In this document: positions 16,483 through 32,210 of the stretch, piece after piece
Position numbering within the stretch: the stretch's first letter is position 1
Layout: the number at the start of each line of letters is the position of its first letter
From: an uncultured Collinsella sp.
GTDB taxonomy: Bacteria; Actinomycetota; Coriobacteriia; Coriobacteriales; Coriobacteriaceae
Direction of reading: 5' to 3'
Length of the DNA: 64,000 nt
Assembly (NCBI GenBank): GCA_902465015.1
Contig: CABQLK010000002.1
Span: forward strand, 37,664-101,663
The notes under the pieces: generated by a model
The model's database searches: none
Told to the model about the DNA's origin: nothing
What the model saw: the letters and a program-made list of their open reading frames with translations, nothing else
Program-made: the position numbers and the translations under genes

Positions 16483-17859
16483 ATGTGGGCATACGAGACG
16501 ACGTTCTATCAGATCTATCCGCTGGGCTTTTGTGGAGCTCCGCGCGAAAACGCCGCGCCCGTTGCCGAGGATGAGCTCGCCCAAGCTGCCGGCGCCGCAC
16601 CCAACCCCGATGCTCCCATTATGAAAATCGCCCAATGGGCCGACTACCTGCAGGGACTCGGTATTGGCGCCGTGCTGATCAATCCTCCACTCGAGTCTGA
16701 TAGCCACGGTTACGACACGCGCAGCCTGCGCCATATCGACCGTCGCCTGGGTGGGGATGCCGATTTTGCCGCCGTGTGCGAGACACTGCACGCCCACGGC
16801 ATCCGTGTGGTGCTCGATGCCGTCTTCAACCACGTCGGTCGCGGCTTTTGGGCCTTCCGCGATGTGCAGGAGCGCAAGTGGGACTCGCCGTACAAGGATT
16901 GGTTCCACATCAGCTTCGACGGTGACTCGTGCTACGGCGACGGCTTTTGGTACGAGGGCTGGGAGGGCCATTTTGAGCTTGTGAAGCTCAACCTGCAAAA
17001 TCCCGCCGTGGTCGACTACCTGCTTGAGTCCGTGCGCCGCTGGGCCGAGGTCTTTGGCATCGACGGCCTGCGTCTGGACGTCGCCTATATGCTCGACCGC
17101 GACTTCATGCGTCGCCTGCATACTTTTACCCGTGAGCTCAAGCCCGACTTCGTGCTGATCGGTGAGACGCTCCACGGCGACTACAACCAGATCGTCAACG
17201 ACGAGATGCTCGACTCCTGCACCAACTACGAGTGCTACAAGGGCCTGTACTCCAGCTTTAACTCGGTCAACATGTTCGAGATTGCCCACTCGCTGCATCG
17301 CCAGTTTGGCGGTGACCCGTGGTGCATTTATCGCGGCAAGCATCTGCTGTCGTTTGTCGACAACCACGATGTGCCGCGCCTGGCGAGCATCCTGACGGAC
17401 AAGTCCTGCCTACGCCCCGCCTACGGCATGCTCTTTGGTATGCCGGGCATCCCGTGCGTCTACTATGGCAGTGAGTGGGGAATTGCCGGCGAAAAGGGCG
17501 GCCCCGATGGCGACTGGGCACTGCGCCCTGCGCTCGATGAGCCTGCACCCAACGAGCTGACGGCTTTCATCAAGCAGCTTGCGTACCTTCGCTCGGCCGA
17601 CGACGCAGCGGCCCGTGCCCTCAACTACGGTGCCTATCGCAACGTGGTGATCCAGAACAAGCAACTGCTGTTCGAGCGCGCCTGCGACGACGCGACGGTG
17701 CTCGTGGCGGTCAATGCCGTGAACGAGCCCTATACCTTTGGGGCCGGCGAACTCAACGGCTCCTTCGTCGACCTGCTTGCCGACGATGCGCCCACGGTCG
17801 AGCTGTCGGGCTTCCTTGAACTTGCGCCCTACGAAGTGCGCTATCTGTTGAGGGCCTAG
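16483..17859 (+). CDS. GH13 alpha-amylase-family glycosidase (cyclomaltodextrinase/maltogenic type)
   Basis: The protein has 458 residues and no signal peptide, so it is probably intracellular. The TIM barrel begins at once (ETTFYQIYPLGF), with no N-terminal carbohydrate-binding domain. The GH13 conserved regions are DAVFNHVG, GLRLDVAYML with nucleophile Asp199, GETLHG with acid/base Glu228, and FVDNHD with Asp296. MPGIPCVYYGSEWG is a typical late barrel segment. It should hydrolyse or transfer alpha-1,4-linked maltodextrins. The next gene starts 3 nt after its stop. It is shorter than the usual 580-residue neopullulanase subgroup, so the exact specificity is uncertain. Confidence 0.92.
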   Translation: MWAYETTFYQIYPLGFCGAPRENAAPVAEDELAQAAGAAPNPDAPIMKIAQWADYLQGLGIGAVLINPPLESDSHGYDTRSLRHIDRRLGGDADFAAVCETLHAHGIRVVLDAVFNHVGRGFWAFRDVQERKWDSPYKDWFHISFDGDSCYGDGFWYEGWEGHFELVKLNLQNPAVVDYLLESVRRWAEVFGIDGLRLDVAYMLDRDFMRRLHTFTRELKPDFVLIGETLHGDYNQIVNDEMLDSCTNYECYKGLYSSFNSVNMFEIAHSLHRQFGGDPWCIYRGKHLLSFVDNHDVPRLASILTDKSCLRPAYGMLFGMPGIPCVYYGSEWGIAGEKGGPDGDWALRPALDEPAPNELTAFIKQLAYLRSADDAAARALNYGAYRNVVIQNKQLLFERACDDATVLVAVNAVNEPYTFGAGELNGSFVDLLADDAPTVELSGFLELAPYEVRYLLRA

Positions 17860-17862
17860 CTC

Positions 17863-18426
17863 GTGGCCACGCCAGACGAGGGTTATCAACATATTGAGCA
17901 TGGGTTTGAGCCCGTGTTTGACGAGCGCTCGCGCGTTTTGGTACTGGGGTCGTTTCCCTCGGTGCTCTCGCGTGCCAATGCCTTCTACTATGGCAATCCG
18001 CAGAACCGCTTTTGGCGCGTGATGGCCGCGTGCCTCGGTGTGCCCGTGCCGCCCAACGAGGGCAATCCTTTGGCAAGTGGTGAGCCCGCGACGCTCGATG
18101 CCTCGATTGCCGCCAAGCGCTCCATGCTGCTCAACGGCGGTGTGGCCCTTTGGGACGTGATCGAGGGCTGTGACATCAAGGGCTCAAGCGACACCAGCAT
18201 CAAAAACGTCGTTCCGGCGCATGTCGAGCGCATTACCGGCGCAGCTCCCATTGAGCAGGTGATATGCAACGGTGGTACAGCTGGTCGGCTCTACAAGCGC
18301 TATCTACAAGAACGCACGGGGCTGTCGGCCATCGTTCTGCCGTCGACTAGTCCCGCCAATGCGGCATGGCGCCTGGAACGCCTTGTCGAGCGCTGGCGCG
18401 AGGCCGTTGACTGGGGCGCTCTGTAA
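17863..18426 (+). CDS. DNA-deoxyinosine/uracil glycosylase, UDG superfamily
   Basis: The protein has 187 residues from a GTG at 17863, 3 nt after the GH13 stop, so translation is probably coupled. The motif VLVLGSFPSVLSRANAFYYG, then NPQNRFWRVM, matches the hypoxanthine-DNA glycosylase branch of the uracil-DNA glycosylase superfamily, and LPSTSPANA is the second active-site motif. It excises deaminated bases (hypoxanthine, possibly uracil) to start base-excision repair. Pairing with a glycosidase gene is probably accidental operon sharing. Confidence 0.88.
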   Translation: MATPDEGYQHIEHGFEPVFDERSRVLVLGSFPSVLSRANAFYYGNPQNRFWRVMAACLGVPVPPNEGNPLASGEPATLDASIAAKRSMLLNGGVALWDVIEGCDIKGSSDTSIKNVVPAHVERITGAAPIEQVICNGGTAGRLYKRYLQERTGLSAIVLPSTSPANAAWRLERLVERWREAVDWGAL

Positions 18427-18427
18427 T

Positions 18428-19087
18428 TTAGATATCTGATTGGGCGCGGGTGCTGAGGCGTTTCATGATGGCATGCCAGATCGGTGCGGGCAGCGCGGGC
18501 TTGACGCGCACCATGCCGTCGGCATCGACGCTACCGGCATTGCCACCGCCAAGCAGCTGCGCATGTTCAATGGAGCAGCCCATGCGCACAGCGCCCACAA
18601 GCTTATCCATCGCTTCCGAAAATGGCCGACGCAAGAGGCCCATACGCGGGGAGTGGCGAAGTGCTGCGATGCCGCCGCCGGCGCAGATGACAACGCCGTC
18701 GCACCATGGCAGGTCACGTAGAATACATGCCCGGTATAGGCGGTCGAGGACTTCGTCCGTCTGCTTGGCGTTTTTGGACAGGGCCTGGACGACGACATAG
18801 ACGCGTGTCTCTGTATTTCCAAGGCGATCGAGTATCTGCTCGACAGCGATCATAGCCTCATCGTCAAATGCATCATCAACAGCGAGCACCATGCCATCGA
18901 CTGCACCGGTGTCATTTGCCTTCAAGTTGACCGGGCGGGGGAGTGCGGTGCCGGAAAGCTGAGCATAGGCGGCGATGGCATCCTGCAGGTCCCAGAGCAA
19001 AAACTCAAGATCGGCGCTCTCGGGAATACTGACAAACGCGATGTTATGCAGTGCTTTTGGTGCATAGCCGCGTGCGGTCGCCTCCAT
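18428..19087 (-). CDS. Hypothetical protein, possibly flavodoxin-like fold
   Basis: The protein has 219 residues; the ATG at 19087 follows GGAGG by 4 nt. It converges on the DNA glycosylase gene with one base between stops. I do not recognise the family. Visible features are alternating beta-type hydrophobic strands and helices (NIAFVSIPES, VDGMVLAVDDAF, RVYVVVQALS, DGVVICAGGGIAAL) and a late LLGGGNAGSVDADG segment. This layout recalls NAD(P)H-dependent FMN reductases without the phosphate-binding loop, but that is only a guess. No signal peptide or membrane segment is present. Confidence 0.7.
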   Translation of the reverse strand: MEATARGYAPKALHNIAFVSIPESADLEFLLWDLQDAIAAYAQLSGTALPRPVNLKANDTGAVDGMVLAVDDAFDDEAMIAVEQILDRLGNTETRVYVVVQALSKNAKQTDEVLDRLYRACILRDLPWCDGVVICAGGGIAALRHSPRMGLLRRPFSEAMDKLVGAVRMGCSIEHAQLLGGGNAGSVDADGMVRVKPALPAPIWHAIMKRLSTRAQSDI

Positions 19088-19180
19088 GCCGCCTCCTTTC
19101 CGGTTGGTTTCCGTTTAGGTTACACCGTCTGGCGGCGCCTCGCCGCGCTATCCTAGTGCAACCCTTACGAAAGGAACGCC

Positions 19181-20317
19181 ATGCGCCTGCCCATGAATAC
19201 CTCGCTTGCCACGCTCAAGCCCTCCGGCATCCGTCGGATTAACGCGCTCGCTGCCCAGCACCCAGGATGCATTGCGCTCGCGCTCGGCGAGCCCGATTTT
19301 CCTACACCCGATGTGATTAGCGCCGAGGTGACGGCCGCGCTGGGCCGCGGCGACACGCACTATCCGCCCAACAACGGTCGCCCCGCCCTGCGCGAGGCGC
19401 TGTCTGCCTACATGGGGGACGCGGGCCTGGCGTTTTCGGCCGACGAGGTCATCCTGACCGACGGCGCGACCGAGGCCCTGTCGGCGACATTCATGGCTAT
19501 GCTCAACCCCGGCGACGAGGTCATTATCCCCACGCCAGCCTTTGGCCTGTACGAGAGCATCGTCGTGGCCAACCACGCCAAAGCGGTCTTTTTGGATACG
19601 GAGCTTGCGCAATTCCAGATTGACGAAGACGCACTTCGTGCTTGCGTGACACCGGCGACCAAGGCCATCGTCATCTGCTCGCCCAACAATCCTACGGGTT
19701 GCATCCTCGACGCGGCGTCGCTCGATGCCGTGGCGCGCGTGGCAGACCAGGCGGGCATCTACGTGGTCTGCGACGACGTATACAACCGCCTGGTCTATGT
19801 GGATGACTACGAGCGCTTTGCCCGGCGCCACCCGGAGCTACGCGATCAGACGGTAGTTATCGAGAGCTTCTCCAAGCCCTGGGCTATGACCGGCTGGCGC
19901 CTGGGTTGGCTCGCAGCCGCAGCCCCCGTCATCGCCGAGATCGCAAAGGCGCACCAATACCTAGTATCGAGCGCCGTTTCCTTCGAGATGGACGCCGCAG
20001 CCCGAGCCCTGACCGTCGACCCAACCCCCATGCTCAAAGTCTACCAAGCCCGCCGCGAACGCGTACTCGCATCCCTTAATAACATGGGCCTAGACGTAGT
20101 GGAACCAGCCGGCGCCTTCTACGCCTTCCCCAGCATCAAACAATTCGGCCTAACCAGCGAAGCCTTCTGCATCAAAGCCATCAAAGAAGCCAACGTAGCC
20201 CTAGTCCCGGGCGACTGTTTCGGCACCGAAGGCCACATCCGCCTAAGCTACTGCGTCTCCGACAAAGATCTAGACGAAGGCCTCCGCCGCCTGTCCACCT
20301 TCGTTTCAACCTTATAG
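19181..20317 (+). CDS. Pyridoxal-phosphate aminotransferase, class I/II
   Basis: The protein has 378 residues from the ATG at 19181 (AAAGGA 5 nt upstream; a second ATG at 19193 is possible). Fold type I aminotransferase: LALGEPDFPTP near the N-terminus, SPNNPTGCILD, the DDVYNRLVY strand, the PLP lysine motif SFSKPWAMTGWRLGW, and the C-terminal Arg in HIRLSYC. It most resembles aspartate/aromatic aminotransferases, but the donor is not determined. Codon use changes along the gene: from about 19905 to the stop it becomes C/A-rich and G-poor (CTA, GTA, AAA, CAA codons), unlike the first two-thirds. Confidence 0.9.
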   Translation: MRLPMNTSLATLKPSGIRRINALAAQHPGCIALALGEPDFPTPDVISAEVTAALGRGDTHYPPNNGRPALREALSAYMGDAGLAFSADEVILTDGATEALSATFMAMLNPGDEVIIPTPAFGLYESIVVANHAKAVFLDTELAQFQIDEDALRACVTPATKAIVICSPNNPTGCILDAASLDAVARVADQAGIYVVCDDVYNRLVYVDDYERFARRHPELRDQTVVIESFSKPWAMTGWRLGWLAAAAPVIAEIAKAHQYLVSSAVSFEMDAAARALTVDPTPMLKVYQARRERVLASLNNMGLDVVEPAGAFYAFPSIKQFGLTSEAFCIKAIKEANVALVPGDCFGTEGHIRLSYCVSDKDLDEGLRRLSTFVSTL

Positions 20318-20371
20318 CCCAACGGGACGCAACACATCAGCCCACCGACTTAAGGATTGTGAGTGGGGCGC

Positions 20372-20584
20372 GTCGCTCAACGGGCACGAGGATTCGTAGC
20401 AAAGTTACCGCAGCTCCGGTCCGAGGGGCCGGGTTGAGATTTTCGTAGATTCCGCACGAGCCGAAGAGCACTTAATGTGCTCTTCGTGCGAGCCAGGACT
20501 TGACCGAGCGAAAATCTCAACCCGGCCCCTCGGACCGGAGCGTATGCAGGGTTTGTGTACGAATCCTCGTGCCCGTTGACCGAC
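20372..20584. repeat. Large palindromic element A (structured repeat / candidate RNA)
   Basis: Outer arms of 27 nt at 20372-20398 and 20558-20584 match with one mismatch. Inner arms of 32 nt at 20414-20445 and 20509-20540 are perfect reverse complements. The 63-nt centre holds TTCCGCACG, a hairpin CGAAGAGCAC-TTAAT-GTGCTCTTCG (20462-20486), AGGACT and GAGC. The same central features, with different stem sequences, occur in elements B and C. It fills most of the 503-nt gap between the aminotransferase gene and rplJ, and its right arm overlaps the -35 of the rplJ promoter. Confidence 0.85.
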
Positions 20585-20604
20585 GCCGGGGTCCCCGCCA
20601 TAAT
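20576..20604 (+). promoter_or_regulatory. Promoter of rplJL
   Basis: TTGACC (20576-20581), a 17-nt spacer, then CATAAT (20599-20604). It is the best sigma-70-type match before the leader of rplJ, and its -35 lies in the outer arm of palindrome A. Confidence 0.65.
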
Positions 20605-20611
20605 ACTTTCG

Positions 20612-20820
20612 GTTCATGCACGAATCCGCTGCCAGAGACAGCCGGTGCAAACGGGCATCGCCCGCGAGCTTAATGGGATATCCCGCCAGCCGAGGTGGTC
20701 GAGTAGATATGTCTTCTCGCCCCCGTCGCTCATGCAGCGCGGGGGCTTTCTTTTTGGACATGCCCCCGTCACGTCCTTGTGGCGGACCGTGCCCGGAAAG
20801 AATTCGAGGAGGTGTAATTC
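20612..20820 (+). promoter_or_regulatory. rplJ 5' leader (L10-leader-like) with attenuator
   Basis: About 210 nt separate the promoter from rplJ. The leader contains an intrinsic-terminator-like hairpin, GCCCCCG (20719-20725) with CGGGGGC (20740-20746), followed by TTTCTTTTT. Upstream pairing segments are visible (GGGATATCCC at about 20671-20680). This fits L10/L12 autogenous attenuation known in many bacteria; the alternative fold was not computed. The ribosome-binding site GAGGAGG precedes the start. Confidence 0.6.
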
Positions 20821-21342
20821 ATGCCCCAGCAGTACAAAATCGACAAGGTTGCAGAGATCGAGTCCCGTATCGCCGAGAACGCCGGTCTGTTCGTCGTCAA
20901 CTACAACGGTCTGACGGTTAAGCAGGCTCAGGAGCTGCGTCATCAGCTTCGCGAGTGCGGCGCCGAGATGAAGGTCTACAAGAACAACCTGGTCAAGATC
21001 GCTCTCAAGAACCAGGAGCAGCCCGAGCTCGACGAGATCCTCGCCGGCCCCGTCGCTTATGTGTTCTACGAGTCCGAGCCGGTCGAGGCCGCTAAGGCCC
21101 TTAAGGACTTCTCTGCTAAGTCCAAGGGCGTCCTTGAGATCAAGGGCGGTATCTCCGACGGCAAGGCCGTTTCCGCTGATGATGTTAAGGCTATCGCCGA
21201 GCTGCCCACCAAGGATCAGCTTCTCGGCCAGATCGCCGGTCTCATCTCCGGTTTCGCTCGCGACATCGCTGTCTGCGTCAACGGCGTTTCCTCTGGTCTC
21301 GCTCGTTCGATCCAGCAGGTCTCCGAGCAGAAGGCAGCCTAG
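20821..21342 (+). CDS. rplJ: 50S ribosomal protein L10
   Basis: The protein has 173 residues, the usual L10 length. The N-terminal domain (QYKIDKVAEIESRIAENAGL, VVNYNGLTVKQAQELRHQLR) binds 23S rRNA at the stalk base; the C-terminal helix (about 140-173) would carry L7/L12 dimers. The start follows a strong GAGGAGG. It is the first gene of the rplJL operon. L10 with L12 is the usual repressor of this operon, matching the attenuator in the leader. Confidence 0.97.
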   Translation: MPQQYKIDKVAEIESRIAENAGLFVVNYNGLTVKQAQELRHQLRECGAEMKVYKNNLVKIALKNQEQPELDEILAGPVAYVFYESEPVEAAKALKDFSAKSKGVLEIKGGISDGKAVSADDVKAIAELPTKDQLLGQIAGLISGFARDIAVCVNGVSSGLARSIQQVSEQKAA

Positions 21343-21444
21343 TCGCTGTTTTCACCCGCGGCGGCAACGCCGCACCCCTGGCGCATTCGCGCCGTGTTTT
21401 AACTGATCTCCGTGCACAGACACGGAAACCGAAAGGACTTAGAA

Positions 21445-21822
21445 ATGGCTAAGCTTACCACCGATGAGATCATCGATGCTCTTAAGGAAATGACCCTTCT
21501 CGAGGCTTCCGAGCTCGTTAAGGCTATCGAGGACACCTTCGGCGTTTCCGCCGCTGCTCCTGCCGCCGTTGTCGCCGCTCCCGCTGCTGGCGCTGCTGAG
21601 GCCGAGGAGAAGACCGAGTTTGACGTCGTGCTCGAGGGCTTCGGCGACAACAAGATCCAGGTCATCAAGGCCGTCCGTGAGCTCACCAACCTTGGCCTGA
21701 AGGAGGCCAAGGAGGTCGTCGAGGGCGCTCCCAAGGCTGTTCTCGAGGGTGCCAAGAAGGAGGACGCCGAGGCTGCCAAGGAGAAGCTCGAGGCTGCTGG
21801 CGCTGCTGTCACCCTCAAGTAA
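21445..21822 (+). CDS. rplL: 50S ribosomal protein L7/L12
   Basis: The protein has 125 residues from the ATG at 21445 (GAAAGGA upstream); the frame is open further 5' but the family N-terminus [18 protein letters not shown] starts here. It has an N-terminal dimerisation domain, an Ala/Pro-rich hinge (about 37-55) and a C-terminal domain with [20 protein letters not shown], the factor-binding helix. It forms the mobile stalk that recruits EF-G and EF-Tu. It is 102 nt after rplJ and followed by a strong terminator. Confidence 0.98.
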   Translation: MAKLTTDEIIDALKEMTLLEASELVKAIEDTFGVSAAAPAAVVAAPAAGAAEAEEKTEFDVVLEGFGDNKIQVIKAVRELTNLGLKEAKEVVEGAPKAVLEGAKKEDAEAAKEKLEAAGAAVTLK

Positions 21823-21849
21823 TCAGGCTTTCTCGCCAGATTTCTTTGC

Positions 21850-21886
21850 AGACGGGGTTCGCATTGCGAGCCCCGTCTTTTTTGTT
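21850..21886 (+). terminator. Intrinsic terminator of rplJL
   Basis: AGACGGGGTTCGCA (21850-21863) pairs with TGCGAGCCCCGTCT (21865-21878), followed by a run of T. The rest of the 314-nt gap to galU (21887-22136) shows no clear gene or repeat. Confidence 0.85.
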
Positions 21887-22136
21887 TTTCGGTCCCTCGA
21901 CATCGGTAGCTCAAACTGCCATGTTCTGTGATTTGCGTCGTATCGGGCACCCTGCCGTTGGGCAATAAAATTGCACCATTCGAGCAATAATTTGCGTTGA
22001 CCTGCTGAAGAATTGTCTCTGCCTTGTAGCGACATATAGTTCCAGCGGTAAGATGCTTAGGTATCGCAATTTGGTCTGCGGCTGTGTGCCGCACGCATGG
22101 GGCGCTTTTGCGCCTGCGAAAGGATCTTTGAATAAC

Positions 22137-23045
22137 ATGAAGGCAATCATCCCCGCCGCCGGTCTTGGCACGCGTTTTCTGCCTGGCACCAAGTGCACGC
22201 CCAAAGAGATGCTGCCGGTGCTCGACAAGCCCGTCATTCAGTACGTCGTCGAGGAGGCGCTCGACCCCGAGGAAGTCGACGACGCCATCATCGTTACTTC
22301 TCCCGGTAAGCCCGAGCTACTGAACTACTTCCAGCCCGATCGCTCGCTCGAGAACCTGCTGCGCGAGCGCGGCAAGAACGCCTATGCCGATGCCGTCGCC
22401 CACGCTGGCGGTATGCCGGTCGACTTCCGCTATCAGTACGAGCCCAAGGGCCTCGGCCATGCTATTCGCTCTGCTGCCGACGCCGTGGCAGGGGAGAACT
22501 TCCTGGTTCTTCTGGGCGACTACGTTGTGCCTAACCGCGACATCTGCGACAAGATGCTCGCCGTTTCCAAGGAGCACGGTGGCGCTTCGGTTATCGCCGT
22601 CGCTGCTTGCTCGCCCGAGGAAGTCAGCCGCTACGGCGTTATCGCCGGCGAGCGCGTCGGTTCGCTCGAGGGCGCCGAGGGCGTTGCCGATGCCGAGCCG
22701 GGCGCTGTCTGGCGCATCGGCGGTCTGGTCGAGAAGCCCGCTCCCGCGGCTGCTCCGTCCAACCTGTACATCGTCGGCCGCTATCTGCTGAGCCCGCTGG
22801 TCATGGACCTGCTGGCAGATCAGCAGGCCGGCAAGGGCGGCGAGATCCAGCTCACCGACGCAATGGCCCGTTCGCTCGATCGCGAGGCCATGTACGCGGT
22901 CGTCATCGACCCGCTGTCGGGCTACGACACCGGCACTCCCTCTGGCTGGATGGCCACCAACGCTCTCATGGCTGCAAGCGATCCTCGCTTTGCAAGCGCC
23001 TTCTGGGACGCCATCGACGAGCGCGGCGGCTTGATGCGCAAGTAA
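22137..23045 (+). CDS. galU: UTP--glucose-1-phosphate uridylyltransferase
   Basis: The protein has 302 residues from the ATG at 22137, the family N-terminus (MKAIIPAAGLGTRFLPGTK); GAAAGGA lies about 11 nt upstream. It has the nucleotide-binding signature GLGTRFLPGTKCTPKEML, the segment EPKGLGHAI, LGDYVVP near the metal site, and the VEKP motif. It makes UDP-glucose from UTP and glucose-1-phosphate for cell-surface polysaccharide and galactose metabolism. It stands alone between rplL and rpoB, with a terminator after it. Confidence 0.96.
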   Translation: MKAIIPAAGLGTRFLPGTKCTPKEMLPVLDKPVIQYVVEEALDPEEVDDAIIVTSPGKPELLNYFQPDRSLENLLRERGKNAYADAVAHAGGMPVDFRYQYEPKGLGHAIRSAADAVAGENFLVLLGDYVVPNRDICDKMLAVSKEHGGASVIAVAACSPEEVSRYGVIAGERVGSLEGAEGVADAEPGAVWRIGGLVEKPAPAAAPSNLYIVGRYLLSPLVMDLLADQQAGKGGEIQLTDAMARSLDREAMYAVVIDPLSGYDTGTPSGWMATNALMAASDPRFASAFWDAIDERGGLMRK

Positions 23046-23066
23046 GCCTTCGGACATCGACATTTA

Positions 23067-23099
23067 CGGGCGCGGACCTCGGTTCGCGCCCGTTTTTTA
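23067..23099 (+). terminator. Intrinsic terminator of galU
   Basis: ACGGGCGCG (23067-23075) pairs with CGCGCCCGT (23086-23094), followed by TTTTT. Confidence 0.85.
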
Positions 23100-23231
23100 T
23101 AAGAGCTGCGATTGCCGGCTCTCTGTTCACAGAAAATATATGAACAGATGTTCGGTATACCACTATCTACCTGCGTGTTTTCTGTCGAAAAACTTTGCTA
23201 CTCCAAAAACTCAATCGCGTCAAGGCTTTTC

Positions 23232-23259
23232 TTGCTCAACGGTCGGTACCTGATAAACT
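23232..23259 (+). promoter_or_regulatory. Candidate rpoB promoter
   Basis: TTGCTC (23232-23237), a 16-nt spacer, then TAAACT (23254-23259). Farther upstream CTGTTCA and TGAACAG (about 23123-23148) form an inverted repeat around an A/T-rich loop, a possible operator. Assignment is by pattern only. Confidence 0.4.
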
Positions 23260-23332
23260 ACTAGGTTGCGATAACTGGCGAAGCCATGCCTCGCCAACCC
23301 ACCGAGCATTTCCGTGAAGGAGGAAAAACCTG

Positions 23333-26824
<3,492 letters not shown>

Positions 26825-26830
26825 TTGACT

Positions 26831-31306
<4,476 letters not shown>

Positions 31307-31332
31307 TTTCCTGGTACGTTAACCGCCCTTCC

Positions 31333-31369
31333 AAAGACCCGTTTCCCAACAGGGAAGCGGGTCTTTTTT
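31333..31369 (+). terminator. Intrinsic terminator of rpoBC
   Basis: AAAGACCCG (31333-31341) and CGGGTCTTT (31358-31366), with TTTCCC/GGGAA inside, followed by TTTT. It lies 27 nt after rpoC and ends just before palindromic unit B. Confidence 0.9.
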
Positions 31370-31374
31370 GGTGA

Positions 31375-31568
31375 GGAACGTTACCCCGACGAGCACGTCG
31401 GATTCCCGGAACGGGCCACCCGCTGTTTAAGTTTGTCGCGAGTTCCGCACGCAAAGGAAAGCACTTAATGTGCTTTCCGTCTTGCGCAGGACTGTAGAGC
31501 AGCAAACTTAAACAGCGGGCGGCCCGTTCCGGGAAACTGCCCCCGCGCACAGAAGGGGATTCCTTTTG
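31375..31568. repeat. Palindromic element B, 194-nt unit left of the ECF cassette
   Basis: The unit runs from GGAACGTT to CCTTTTG and contains a small hairpin (CCGACG-AGCA-CGTCGG), 33-nt arms at 31403-31435 and 31503-31535 (one mismatch), and a 67-nt core identical to element C. The core has TTCCGCACG, a GGAAAGCAC-TTAAT-GTGCTTTCC hairpin, AGGACT and GAGC. It lies between the rpoC terminator and the ECF sigma gene. Confidence 0.88.
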
Positions 31569-31575
31569 CCAATAA

Positions 31576-31601
31576 GGGACAGGTTTATTTTGGTCGGTTT
31601 T
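31576..31601. repeat. Inverted repeat, left copy, inside element B
   Basis: This 26-nt segment (GGGACAGG...GGTTTT) is the exact reverse complement of 33384-33409. The pair flanks the ECF sigma/anti-sigma genes. Its sequence matches one half of the dispersed hairpin family at 4752-4791. The remainder of the gap to the sigma gene (31602-31691) holds the presumed promoter, which I could not place with confidence. Confidence 0.85.
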
Positions 31602-31691
31602 TCCTGCTTGAATTTGAAACAATTCGTCCGGCCAGAGCGTATCTATGGTGAGGGCCTCATCGATAATCATTAACGTCACCGGGAGGTGATT

Positions 31692-32210
31692 ATGGAAGAA
31701 CAAGCATTTAGACAGGCGGTCGAAGATCACCGGGATGTCGTGTTTCGGATCGCATTGACGTACCTGCGCGATTGCGCCGATGCCGATGATGTTGCCCAAG
31801 ATGTCTTTCTTAAGCTGCTCAAAAGCGATACGCAATTTGAGAGTTGGGAGCATCTTCGTCGCTGGCTTATCCGGGTCACGATCAATGAATGCAAATCGCT
31901 CTTTCGAAAGCCATGGAGGCGTGTGGAGGATATTGAGAACCTGGCCGATTCGCTTTCGACGGCGCAGGAGGAGACCAAGGCGGTCCTGTCAGACGTTATG
32001 CGACTTCCGGAGCGATTCCGTGTTCCCATCGTGCTCTATTACTATCTGGGCTTCTCGACTTCAGAGATTGCCGAGTTGCTGCACGTACCAGCCGCGACCG
32101 TTCGAACGCGTTTAGCTCGCGGCAGATCGAAACTCAAGTTCATCCTAGAGGAGGGCGACCGTGAAATCCAATCAAATCAAGCAGGCCTTCGAGTCCGTCC
32201 AAGCCGATAG
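31692..32210 (+). CDS. ECF-subfamily RNA polymerase sigma factor
   Basis: The protein has 172 residues from the ATG at 31692 (GGGAGGTG ribosome-binding site). Sigma region 2 covers about 10-75 (VFRIALTYLRDCADADDVAQ, DVFLKLL, LRRWLIRVTINECKSLFRK). Region 4 covers about 105-155 (LPERFRVPIVLYYYLGFSTS, EIAELLHVPAATVRTRLARG). It lacks regions 1 and 3, as expected of ECF sigma factors. It overlaps the next gene by 50 nt, a typical arrangement with a cognate anti-sigma. It should direct polymerase to a small regulon under a cell-surface or stress signal. The gene pair sits between rpoC and rpsL inside nested repeats. Confidence 0.93.
   Translation: MEEQAFRQAVEDHRDVVFRIALTYLRDCADADDVAQDVFLKLLKSDTQFESWEHLRRWLIRVTINECKSLFRKPWRRVEDIENLADSLSTAQEETKAVLSDVMRLPERFRVPIVLYYYLGFSTSEIAELLHVPAATVRTRLARGRSKLKFILEEGDREIQSNQAGLRVRPSR

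Noticed and set aside
20614..20943. Minus-strand frame over the rplJ leader and start
   Set aside because: It crosses the promoter, attenuator and the start of rplJ; composition is explained by these.
26825..26830. TTG start for rpoC at 26825
   Set aside because: Only 3 nt from AAGGAG; the GTG at 26831 has the normal 9-nt spacing.
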